This document shows positions 1 to 5,455 of a DNA stretch of 5,800 nt, one piece after another. The DNA is from Hadesarchaea archaeon. Its GTDB lineage: Archaea; Hadarchaeota; Hadarchaeia; Hadarchaeales; Hadarchaeaceae. The stretch spans positions 1-5,800 of the forward strand of contig JAUWXD010000031.1 of assembly GCA_030616505.1 (NCBI GenBank), read 5' to 3'. Both the position numbers and the translations under genes were made by a program. A model generated the notes under the pieces. It was not told the DNA's origin. It was given only the letters and a program-made list of their open reading frames with translations, and did not search any database. Positions within the stretch are counted from its first letter, which is position 1. Each line of letters begins with the position of its first letter.

Positions 1-110
1 AACTTAGACCACGCGGCGACTATCCTTGCCTCCGGTATCCTGCTCAAAGCTCTGGAGTGAACCCTAGCCATAAAGCCCAGCCCTGCAAGGCCTATCCCTA
101 CTTCTGCCAT
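1..110 (-). CDS. Gfo/Idh/MocA-family NAD(P)-dependent oxidoreductase, N-terminal fragment (runs off left edge)
   Basis: Only the first 36 codons are present. The protein begins MAEVGIGLAGLGFMARVHSR and goes on with ALSRIPEARIVAAWSK. The hydrophobic strand followed by GxxGxGxMxxxH (residues 7-18) and a second strand ending in AAW is the Rossmann dinucleotide-binding start typical of the Gfo/Idh/MocA family, soluble enzymes that oxidise or reduce sugars, inositols and related compounds. The catalytic domain lies outside the window, so the substrate cannot be named. The ATG at 108-110 is chosen; a GTG one codon upstream (111-113) is also possible, and the frame is closed by a stop at 129-131. 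No Shine-Dalgarno is visible, but a good archaeal TATA-like element lies about 24 bases upstream, which fits a leaderless mRNA. The family call is from motif recognition only. Confidence 0.72.
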   Translation of the reverse strand, partial: MAEVGIGLAGLGFMARVHSRALSRIPEARIVAAWSK

Positions 111-128
111 CACACATAGTTTTTGGGG

Positions 129-141
129 TTATATTAAAAAC
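129..141 (-). promoter_or_regulatory. Archaeal TATA-like box for the Gfo/Idh/MocA gene
   Basis: Read on the minus strand this is GTTTTTAATATAA, containing TTTAATATA, one of the most AT-rich stretches in the region. Its centre is about 24 bases upstream of the ATG at 110, so transcription from an archaeal TATA box would start at or next to the start codon, giving a leaderless transcript. It lies exactly between the oxidoreductase gene and the Mer-like remnant. The assignment rests on sequence and spacing only. Confidence 0.45.
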
Positions 142-261
142 ATGCCGGGTTCGGGAGTTAATGAATTGAAGAGGATTGGAATCACTAGGGTGGTAGTCGG
201 GTCGCCTATAGGGCCAGAGCCCGTAAAGTCGTTGAGGATAATTGAGAAAGCTCTACTCTAA
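142..261 (+). pseudogene. C-terminal remnant of a Mer-like (methylenetetrahydromethanopterin reductase) gene
   Basis: This 39-codon open segment contains GITRVVVGSPIGPEP, then a short helix KSLRIIEKALL and a TAA stop. It resembles the extreme C-terminus of F420-dependent methylenetetrahydromethanopterin reductase (luciferase-like TIM barrel, normally well over 300 residues), which ends in a G[IV]T-x-V-x-GSPxGP-x strand followed by a helix. The other two plus-strand frames of bases 1-141 have stops and no Mer-like sequence. The same frame stays open back to a TGA at 58-60, but that stretch lies largely antisense to the oxidoreductase gene and has no Mer character. The catalytic part is therefore missing and the piece is probably non-functional. 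The ATG at 142 is only the first in the segment. The natural end is kept: its TAA (259-261) interlocks with the TAG of the convergent FrhB-family gene. The Mer assignment rests on a short motif and is moderate. Confidence 0.55.
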
Positions 262-1433
262 ATTTTGTCGATTCCTACAGATGCTCTACGAGCATGGATG
301 TCTCTGAGAGATTCAGGTGTTTCCTTCCAGTGTTCCAATGGACGCTCCTGCAGCCACACAGGAATAGGTTTATTCATCCTGCGCATTATCTCCAATTCCT
401 TCGCTGCTGCCGACTTCTTTGCCTTGGCTTCCTTCCTAATCCCTTCGATGCCTGGTCTGACTTTCTCTAGTTCAACAGATTTGAATTTTCTGAACTTCTT
501 CGTTTCATCGAAAGCCTCGGTGCCCGTAGGAGTGCGGATGAGTACCGTCGATCGCCCCTCTGGAGAACCGGCCGAACCAACGGAGACATCTGCCAGCTCA
601 GCAGCGAAGTCCGTGCAAAGTTTACATGGCAAATCCACGTATCGTTTCACGGCGCTGAGAGCAAGCTCTCGCTTTGGTTTGCGTCTGCGATAAATTATGA
701 ACTTGCCATTTTTCACGTCGAACTTTGCTACCTCTCCGAGAGGAGTACGGAGCTGCTTATCGACGACGTTAACCAAGAATCTATTGTATCCAAAAACTCC
801 ACCGCAGAAAAGCCCGACACGGAGTTTTATGGCGTCCGCAAGATGCCGGTTCGTCGGGTTGGAGAACTTCACCCTCCAAGAAGCAAGAATTTGACAGGGC
901 GTACCTACTATCGCCACTCGCTCGCAACAGTAAAGGTCGACCGCATCACGCAACCCTAAAAAGATTGGGGCCTGCGTGTACTTGCTACCAGCATGTTCGA
1001 TGAGTTCCTTGGTATTCGTTGCGACTCGAGCGACTGGGCGCCACGGTTCTTCCGCTGTTCCGACCACAACTGCCCCATCTATGTAGCCTGCATCTAGGAG
1101 CGAACTCAGCAATGCTGTGACTGCGCCTCCATCTTGGCAACGGGCTTTTATTGCGGCATTCGTGGTTTCAACGGACAACGTTTGGACATAAGTACCCAAA
1201 AGCTCATCTGGAGACACGCCACCGAAAATGGTCTTCTGGAAAGTCTTGGGGTTTACGACTTCTGGGCACATCCCATAACATATGTGGCAATTGATGCAAC
1301 CCTTGGTCAAGACTGGAATTTCGTCCTTTAACTCCAAACACTTAACAGGACATGTTGCTACACAGGCGCCGCACTTGCTGCAGAATCCTGGATTAATCAC
1401 GTCCTCTGCGAGATGATTGAATACTCTTGCCAT
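258..1433 (-). CDS. Coenzyme F420 reductase beta subunit family (FrhB/FpoF-like) iron-sulfur flavoprotein
   Basis: A soluble F420-oxidising or -reducing flavoprotein of the FrhB family, 391 residues from the start chosen here. The N-terminus holds two ferredoxin-type 4Fe-4S motifs: C18, C21, C24, C28 and C46, C49, C52, C56. Family hallmarks follow: QDGGAVTALL just after C99, GTPCQI (C180), FCGG (C210), and CKLC (C270, C273) leading into ELADVSVGSAGS at 279-290. FrhB proteins bind FAD and pass electrons between F420 and Fe-S clusters. The tandem ferredoxin head resembles FpoF-type proteins, some of which act alone as F420H2:ferredoxin oxidoreductases. A basic helical tail of about 60 residues follows. 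The ATG at 1431-1433 lies one base after the gcvT stop and is preceded by AAGGCGGTGAG. An in-frame ATG at 1452-1454 would add seven residues and overlap gcvT by 20 bases without a visible ribosome site. It is the second gene of a gcvT operon. Its actual electron partner is unknown. Confidence 0.85.
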   Translation of the reverse strand: MARVFNHLAEDVINPGFCSKCGACVATCPVKCLELKDEIPVLTKGCINCHICYGMCPEVVNPKTFQKTIFGGVSPDELLGTYVQTLSVETTNAAIKARCQDGGAVTALLSSLLDAGYIDGAVVVGTAEEPWRPVARVATNTKELIEHAGSKYTQAPIFLGLRDAVDLYCCERVAIVGTPCQILASWRVKFSNPTNRHLADAIKLRVGLFCGGVFGYNRFLVNVVDKQLRTPLGEVAKFDVKNGKFIIYRRRKPKRELALSAVKRYVDLPCKLCTDFAAELADVSVGSAGSPEGRSTVLIRTPTGTEAFDETKKFRKFKSVELEKVRPGIEGIRKEAKAKKSAAAKELEIMRRMNKPIPVWLQERPLEHWKETPESLRDIHARRASVGIDKI

Positions 1434-1434
1434 C

Positions 1435-2553
1435 TCACCGCCTTCTGTGTCCATATCGCGTTGAGTCGTAAAAAGGCCAGTTGACTATCTCTGCCGCACG
1501 TTTCTTACCGTGAATCTCGACAGATATTTTATCTCCCACATTTAGCTCAGGCTTGGCGTAGCCCATCGCGATCCCAACTTTGAGCAACGGAGAGAAAGTA
1601 CCAGATGTGACCGTCCCAACTTTTTCATCTTCCTTGAAAATTCCGTATCCTTGTCTTGGTACTCCTGCCTCCAGCATCCGCAGTCCCACCCGAGCATGTT
1701 TGAGTCCAGCGCTTTTCCGTTCTAACAGAGGGGCACGCCCTATGAATTTGCCCTTCTCGAACTTCACCGCGAAATCGATACGAGCTTCGAGCGGAGTGGT
1801 ATCTTCCGACAGTTCCTTGCCATAAAGGCACAGGCCAGCTTCTAATCGTGTCGTGTCACGCGCGCCAAGACCGCAAGGTTTGATACCTGCGTCTTCGCCA
1901 GCTCGGAGTAAAGTTTTCCATACATTCTCGGTGCGGGTAGAATTTGTGGTGGGCTCGTCGAAAATGAAGAGTTCGAAACCATCCTCTCCCGTATATCCGC
2001 TCCTGCTCACAAGCACACGGGTGCCAGCAATTTCTGTTTCCGTAGCACTGTATCGTTTGAGCTGATTGAGATCTAGTTCGGTAAGTGGTTGAAGAACTTG
2101 TTGTGCATTTGGTCCTTGGAGGGCCAACATGGATGTGGTTTCGGAGATATCCTTGATAGTTGCATTATCACCTCGATGCTGTGCAAACCAGCCATTCAGC
2201 TTTTCAACGTTGACAGCATTGCAGACGACGATGAACTCATCTTGCTTCATTCTGTGTATCAATACGTCGTCCATAATGCCACCTCGCTCGTTGAGGACCG
2301 TTGAGTATTGGACATCCCCAACTGTTAGTTTGGCAACGTCATTGGAGGTAACGTGCTGGAGAAAGTCGACTGCTTTGGGACCTCGCACGCTAAACTCCCC
2401 CATGTGGCCGACATCGAAGAGACCTACTGCCTCACGCACGGCTAGGTGCTCCTCAGCCACGGAACTATACACCAGCGGCATCTCCCAACCAGCAAATTCG
2501 ACAAGCTGCGCTCCAAGCGATCGGTGGGTTTGAGAGAGGTGAAGTTGTTTCAT
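1435..2553 (-). CDS. gcvT: Aminomethyltransferase, glycine cleavage system T protein
   Basis: A full-length T protein of 372 residues, the usual size. GcvT takes the aminomethyl group carried on lipoyl-GcvH, releases ammonia and passes the carbon to a tetrahydropterin as a methylene group; the reaction is reversible in the cytoplasm. Recognisable blocks in order are FAGWEMP (20-26), LFDVGHMGE (45-53), GGIMDD (91-96), ALQGPNA (144-150), SRSGYTGEDGFELF (183-196), CGLGARDTTRLEAGL (227-241) and TSGTFSPLLKVGIAMGY (316-332). The second Asp of GGIMDD is residue 96 and sits where the catalytic Asp of characterised T proteins lies. The pterin could be tetrahydrofolate or tetrahydromethanopterin; a Mer remnant and an F420 enzyme nearby favour the latter, as inference. 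No gcvH or gcvP lies in the window. The start ATG (2551-2553) has no clear Shine-Dalgarno. The stop is one base before the preferred start of the FrhB-family gene. Confidence 0.95.
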   Translation of the reverse strand: MKQLHLSQTHRSLGAQLVEFAGWEMPLVYSSVAEEHLAVREAVGLFDVGHMGEFSVRGPKAVDFLQHVTSNDVAKLTVGDVQYSTVLNERGGIMDDVLIHRMKQDEFIVVCNAVNVEKLNGWFAQHRGDNATIKDISETTSMLALQGPNAQQVLQPLTELDLNQLKRYSATETEIAGTRVLVSRSGYTGEDGFELFIFDEPTTNSTRTENVWKTLLRAGEDAGIKPCGLGARDTTRLEAGLCLYGKELSEDTTPLEARIDFAVKFEKGKFIGRAPLLERKSAGLKHARVGLRMLEAGVPRQGYGIFKEDEKVGTVTSGTFSPLLKVGIAMGYAKPELNVGDKISVEIHGKKRAAEIVNWPFYDSTRYGHRRR

Positions 2554-2584
2554 CTTATGCCCAGAGTGCGATAATTGCCGTGCA

Positions 2585-2592
2585 AATTAAAC
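2585..2592 (-). promoter_or_regulatory. Possible TATA box of the gcvT operon
   Basis: On the minus strand this reads GTTTAATT, with the purine-rich CAAA just upstream as a possible BRE. Its centre is about 35 bases from the gcvT start, which predicts a leader of roughly ten bases and fits the absence of a Shine-Dalgarno. This is a weak, position-based call. Confidence 0.25.
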
Positions 2593-2600
2593 TTTGTGCG

Positions 2601-2617
2601 TCAATTGGCATCATTGA
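2601..2617. repeat. Short imperfect inverted repeat in the gcvT/sufC divergent region
   Basis: TCAAT and ATTGA flank a seven-base spacer (TGGCATC). The element lies between the two divergent promoters, closer to the gcvT side, and could be an operator. Arms of five bases can easily arise by chance. Apart from this and the two putative TATA boxes, nothing else is evident in the 2554-2738 intergenic region. Confidence 0.15.
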
Positions 2618-2674
2618 AAGCGTAGTTGTCTAATCTGCTGCTCAACAAGACAGTGGGATTGCTATCTGGGATGC

Positions 2675-2681
2675 TAATAAA
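2675..2681 (+). promoter_or_regulatory. Possible TATA box of the sufCB operon
   Basis: TAATAAA lies in an otherwise mixed-composition stretch. An archaeal start about 25 bases downstream would fall near 2703, leaving a leader of around 35 bases that contains the ribosome site before sufC. This fits the need for a leadered transcript here. It is supported by position and composition only. Confidence 0.33.
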
Positions 2682-2725
2682 CCACTCCAAGAGAAACTTT
2701 TAGGACATCTGAAACGCTAACTTTG

Positions 2726-2734
2726 GGTGGGTGA
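2726..2734 (+). promoter_or_regulatory. Shine-Dalgarno that sets the sufC start at TTG 2739
   Basis: GGTGGGTGA resembles the archaeal GGAGGTGA consensus and is followed by four bases and then TTG at 2739. The upstream GTG codons at 2727 and 2731 lie inside this site, so they are more likely part of the ribosome site than starts. Translation from 2739 gives MAILTIADL, matching the usual beginning of SufC proteins. Confidence 0.55.
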
Positions 2735-2738
2735 ACGG

Positions 2739-3473
2739 TTGGCGATTCTAACGATAGCGGACTTGACCGTCAAAATCGCGGGGAAGAAGGTGCTGAACAA
2801 ATTAGACCTGGAGATACCTGAAGGTGAGACCCACGTCTTGCTAGGTCCAAACGGCTCCGGGAAAAGCTCCCTGATAGCAGCGATTTTAGGATTTTCGAGC
2901 TACCAAATCGTTTCAGGTAAAATCAAATTTGATGATAATGACATCACAAAAATGCCAACAGATGAGCGCGCTAAGCTGGGAATAGGGGTAGCCTTCCAGA
3001 ATCCTCCCCCGATAAGAGGAGTCAAACTTGGCGAGGTTTTCAAGCACATCTCGAAAGGGAAAGTGGACGAGGTAGAACTTGCCAGAACCACGAACATTCC
3101 CATGGAGTTTATGGGTAGGGATTTGAATCTGGGATTCTCCGGAGGTGAACTCAAGCGGTCGGAAATTTTTCAGTTGCTTGCCCAGAAGCCAAAGTTTGCA
3201 ATGTTTGACGAACCAGACTCAGGCGTGGATGTTGAGAATTTGGAAGTAATTGGCAAGGCGATTAACGAGTTTTTGAAGGGACGGTCGGGATTGTTGATAA
3301 CCCACCTCGGCCACATACTGAATTACGTGAAAGCAGATGTGGCGCACGTGATGTTTTATGGTATGGCTGCGTGCTCGGGAGAGCCGAGCAAGATATTCGA
3401 CCTGATCATGAAAAGGGGTTACAAGTGGTGTGAAAAATGCCCAAAGGTAAAAAAGCTAAGTCGAAAGCGATAG
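2739..3473 (+). CDS. sufC: SufC, Fe-S cluster assembly ABC-type ATPase
   Basis: The cytoplasmic ABC ATPase that drives SufB during Fe-S cluster assembly; 244 residues from the TTG start. Visible ATPase elements are Walker A GPNGSGKSS (36-44), Q-loop Gln87, signature FSGGELKRSE (133-142), Walker B with D157-E158, a D-loop SGVD (161-164) and the switch His189 in ITHLG. The signature FSGGExKRxE and the DEPDSGVD stretch are characteristic of SufC rather than of transporter ATPases, and there are no membrane segments. A GTG start at 2727 (four more residues) is possible but overlaps the ribosome site. The C-terminus carries a Cys pair, WCEKCPK (C231, C234), in a basic tail; the tail's DNA also encodes the start of SufB. 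The last 37 bases overlap sufB, so the two are co-transcribed and probably translationally coupled. Confidence 0.95.
   Translation: MAILTIADLTVKIAGKKVLNKLDLEIPEGETHVLLGPNGSGKSSLIAAILGFSSYQIVSGKIKFDDNDITKMPTDERAKLGIGVAFQNPPPIRGVKLGEVFKHISKGKVDEVELARTTNIPMEFMGRDLNLGFSGGELKRSEIFQLLAQKPKFAMFDEPDSGVDVENLEVIGKAINEFLKGRSGLLITHLGHILNYVKADVAHVMFYGMAACSGEPSKIFDLIMKRGYKWCEKCPKVKKLSRKR
3427..3433 (+). promoter_or_regulatory. Ribosome-binding site of sufB inside the 3' end of sufC
   Basis: GGTGTGA lies three bases before the ATG at 3437, inside the sufC coding sequence. It supports the 37-base overlapping start. No other ATG, GTG or TTG occurs in the sufB frame until codon 55, which lies beyond conserved sequence. 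Confidence 0.4.
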
Positions 3474-4660
3474 ATAAACCGGCAGCGTTAGGGCCTGATT
3501 TAGATATCAGGGTTTTCAGTAGAAAAGCTGCTCTTCATCCCTCTCACTCAGTTTCCTCCCTCTCAAAAGACATTGCCGAAAGGGCCCTGAGCGCTGGTGT
3601 GAGGACAGATGAAGTAGATAGATCTGGCACGTATTTTCAGATAGACCGGTCCGCAATTTTCAAAAGAATGAAAAAAACATTCGAGGGGAAAGCAGAGATA
3701 ATGAGTACTAAAGACGCCCTCAAAAAGTATCGCTGGGTGAAGGATTATTGGTGGAAACTCGTCAATGTTAACACAGACAAATACACCGCTTTGGCAGAGT
3801 TGGAGAAGGATTATGGTTATTTCATCCGAGTGCTAAAGGACCAAAAAATCGCACTCCCTCTTCAGGCCTGCATGTTCATCTCAAAGGAAAATTTCAACCA
3901 GAATGTCCATAACCTGATAATAGCAGAGCCGGGTTCTGAAGCCCAAATCATAACTGGTTGCGCAGTTCATCCAAACGTCAAACGCGGTCTGCACGTCGGG
4001 ATTTCGGAATTTTACGTAAAGAAAGATGCGAAGCTCACTTTCACCATGATTCACAACTGGGCCCAAAATTTTGATGTCCGTCCCAGAAGCGCAGCCCTTT
4101 TAGAAGACGACGCGACGTTCGTAAGCAATTACGTTTGTTTGAAACCCGTGAAGAGCCTCCAAATGTACCCGGTTGCATATTGTAAGGGAGTAAACTCGAA
4201 AGTCAGTTTCAATACTATCATGCACGGAGGTAAAAATTCGTATCTGGACGTGGGCTCGAAAGTGGTTCTTCAGGGCAAGGGGAGCAAGGGAGAGGTCATC
4301 GCACGAGCTATCGCAGCTGATAAAGCACGGATTTATGCACGCGGACTCTTGGTCGGAGAGCACGAGGACTCGCGAGCGCACCTCGAATGCAGGGGACTCT
4401 TGTTATCAAATGAAGCTCTCATCCACTCCATCCCTGAATTGATGGGAAAGGTGGAGGGCACCGAACTTTCACATGAGGCGGCAGTGGGAAAGATAGCAGA
4501 GGAACAAATCCAGTACCTGATGGCTCGAGGGTTCTCACAGGATGAGGCCGAATCGCTGATTATTCGTGGATTCATGGATGTTGGAATCTTCGGCCTCCCG
4601 GACGCCTTAAGGGACGAAATCAAGCAGATGGTTGACACGATCGTTGTCAGAGCACTTTAG
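3437..4660 (+). CDS. sufB: SufB, Fe-S cluster assembly scaffold (SufB/SufD family)
   Basis: A 407-residue scaffold protein of the SufB/D beta-helix family, partner of SufC. A Lys-rich N-terminus leads to a helical region, DIAERALSAGVRTDEVDRSG (45-64), in which archaeal SufB proteins are similar. The central beta-helix follows. The C-terminal block has ECRGLLLSNEALIHSIPEL (317-335), then SHEAAVGKIAEEQ (345-357) and IIRGF (375-379). Cys318 and Glu347 stand 29 residues apart, the spacing I recall for the essential Cys405 and Glu434 of E. coli SufB, so this is a catalytically equipped SufB rather than a SufD. With no sufD, sufS or sufE in the operon, this is the minimal SufBC type common in archaea. 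The start at 3437 is the only sensible one. The gene ends 12 bases before the 3' end of the convergent tRNA-Cys gene, and no clear terminator is seen between them. Confidence 0.93.
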   Translation: MPKGKKAKSKAIDKPAALGPDLDIRVFSRKAALHPSHSVSSLSKDIAERALSAGVRTDEVDRSGTYFQIDRSAIFKRMKKTFEGKAEIMSTKDALKKYRWVKDYWWKLVNVNTDKYTALAELEKDYGYFIRVLKDQKIALPLQACMFISKENFNQNVHNLIIAEPGSEAQIITGCAVHPNVKRGLHVGISEFYVKKDAKLTFTMIHNWAQNFDVRPRSAALLEDDATFVSNYVCLKPVKSLQMYPVAYCKGVNSKVSFNTIMHGGKNSYLDVGSKVVLQGKGSKGEVIARAIAADKARIYARGLLVGEHEDSRAHLECRGLLLSNEALIHSIPELMGKVEGTELSHEAAVGKIAEEQIQYLMARGFSQDEAESLIIRGFMDVGIFGLPDALRDEIKQMVDTIVVRAL

Positions 4661-4672
4661 AACGGTTGGTGC

Positions 4673-4749
4673 TGGAGCCGGGGGCCGGATTTGAACCGGC
4701 AAAAAGCGGGTCTGCAACCCGCCGCCTTTCCAGGTTGGGCCACCCCGGC
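4673..4749 (-). tRNA. tRNA-Cys (anticodon GCA), CCA encoded
   Basis: Read on the minus strand, a 77-base intronless tRNA folds completely. The acceptor GCCGGGG (4749-4743) pairs with CCCCGGC (4683-4677), giving seven perfect pairs. T8-G9 is followed by a D arm closed by GCC/GGC with GG in the loop. The anticodon stem GCGGG/CCCGC encloses the loop TTGCAGA with anticodon GCA (4715-4713). The variable loop is TTTTT, and the T arm GCCGG/CCGGC encloses TTCAAAT. The discriminator is T (4676), as expected for cysteine tRNAs, and the terminal CCA (4675-4673) is encoded. U8, the usual target of ThiI-type 4-thiouridine synthesis, is present, which is of interest given the divergent ThiI-like neighbour. 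Downstream transcription would run antisense into the 3' end of sufB. Confidence 0.97.
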
Positions 4750-4756
4750 ACACCAT

Positions 4757-4766
4757 TCTTTTAACA
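4757..4766 (+). promoter_or_regulatory. Possible TATA box for the ThiI-like gene
   Basis: TCTTTTAACA lies just upstream of the tRNA-Cys gene's 5' end. Its centre is about 25 bases before the GTG at 4787, predicting an almost leaderless transcript. The T-rich run could equally help terminate sufCB transcription reading through the tRNA antisense strand. Weak call. Confidence 0.27.
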
Positions 4767-4768
4767 AA

Positions 4769-4782
4769 CATATCGATAAAAC
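4769..4782 (-). promoter_or_regulatory. Possible TATA box of tRNA-Cys
   Basis: On the minus strand this reads GTTTTATCGATATG. The AT-rich core is centred about 26 bases upstream of the mature tRNA 5' end at 4749, the normal place for an archaeal tRNA promoter. It lies back to back with the putative promoter of the divergent ThiI-like gene, so the two share about 40 bases. Confidence 0.38.
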
Positions 4783-4786
4783 ATCT

Positions 4787-5455
4787 GTGGTCTGCGTGAA
4801 AGAAAGAGTCGTATGTTTGACATCTGGAGGGATTGACTCTCCTGTCGCATACATCCTTGCGTCAAAACGCTTCGAAGTCATACCCCTTCATTTCCACATA
4901 TACCCCTATGCAATCAAAGAGGTGTCCGAACTCACGATAAACGCACTGAAAAGCGTTGGGAAGGTTTCGGAATTCGAGAAAGCTATCATTTATCCTTGGG
5001 CAGAGGTTCTACGTGTGATTGTTGAGAAAAATGATCGCAAGGAGTACACGTGCCTGTTATGTAAAAAGAGCATGTTCAAAGCTGCCGAGCTAGTCTGCGA
5101 GCAGGAGGGAGCTGGAGGCATAGTAACTGGCGAATCATTAGGGCAAAAAGCGTCGCAGACCCTGAGCAATATGGCAGCGATTTCAAACGGGATAAAATTT
5201 CCAATATTGAGACCCCTCCTCGGATTCGATAAATTGGAGATAGAAAAAATTTCGAAGAAGTTAGGGATTTGGCAACCACGGCATGCTGGAGGCTGTCGCG
5301 CGTTGCCTAGGTACCCGCGCACAAAAGCTACGGCGAGCGAAATCGATGAACTCTTCGCTCAACTCAAGCTCACCGAACTCATCCGGAAAAATTTCAAAAA
5401 AATAAAGGAGATTCGCACCTTCAGGGAAGATTTGAGTTCACTTTTTGTCGAGTAG
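4787..5455 (+). CDS. ThiI-like PP-loop sulfurtransferase without THUMP domain, three putative cluster cysteines
   Basis: A single-domain adenine-nucleotide alpha hydrolase of the ThiI type, 222 residues. The PP-loop SGGIDS (13-18, within VVCLTSGGIDSPVA) is the ATP-binding motif that lets these enzymes adenylate a substrate before sulfur insertion. TCLLCKK (C89, C92), TGESLGQKASQT (114-125) and HAGGC (C170) follow, and the region GIWQPRHAGGC..YPRTKAT resembles the end of the ThiI catalytic domain. The CxxC plus a third Cys 78 residues on matches, as I recall, the [4Fe-4S]-ligating pattern of a subclass of archaeal U8-tRNA sulfurases. The N-terminal ferredoxin-like and THUMP domains of true ThiI are absent: the frame stays open upstream only through the antisense of tRNA-Cys. 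GTG 4787 is chosen because the TATA-like box fits it; GTG 4796 is also possible. A tRNA sulfurase needing a partner or a related thiolation enzyme are both possible. It overlaps thi4 tail to tail by 18 bases. Confidence 0.82.
   Translation: MVCVKERVVCLTSGGIDSPVAYILASKRFEVIPLHFHIYPYAIKEVSELTINALKSVGKVSEFEKAIIYPWAEVLRVIVEKNDRKEYTCLLCKKSMFKAAELVCEQEGAGGIVTGESLGQKASQTLSNMAAISNGIKFPILRPLLGFDKLEIEKISKKLGIWQPRHAGGCRALPRYPRTKATASEIDELFAQLKLTELIRKNFKKIKEIRTFREDLSSLFVE

Noticed and set aside
1..261. A plus-strand frame with TGA at 58-60 between two open segments, suggesting selenocysteine read-through into the Mer-like piece.
   Set aside because: Bases 1-110 are clearly coding on the minus strand for a Rossmann-fold oxidoreductase, and the plus-strand translation before 142 has no Mer-like character. 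Chance openness explains it.
265..693. Long plus-strand ORF (142 codons) opposite the FrhB-family gene.
   Set aside because: It is antisense to a well-supported coding region, and its Ser/Arg-rich translation has no family features.
2129..2533. Plus-strand ORF of 134 codons opposite gcvT.
   Set aside because: It mirrors the gcvT codons, and its translation has low-complexity Ser/Thr/Pro composition and no recognisable motif.
4661..4760. GC-rich hairpins after sufB as a transcription terminator.
   Set aside because: All the pairing is accounted for by the arms of tRNA-Cys on the opposite strand.
4691..4786. Extended N-terminus for the ThiI-like protein from ATG 4691.
   Set aside because: That stretch is the complement of tRNA-Cys plus its promoter region; the translation is meaningless and the PP-loop strand begins properly after 4787.
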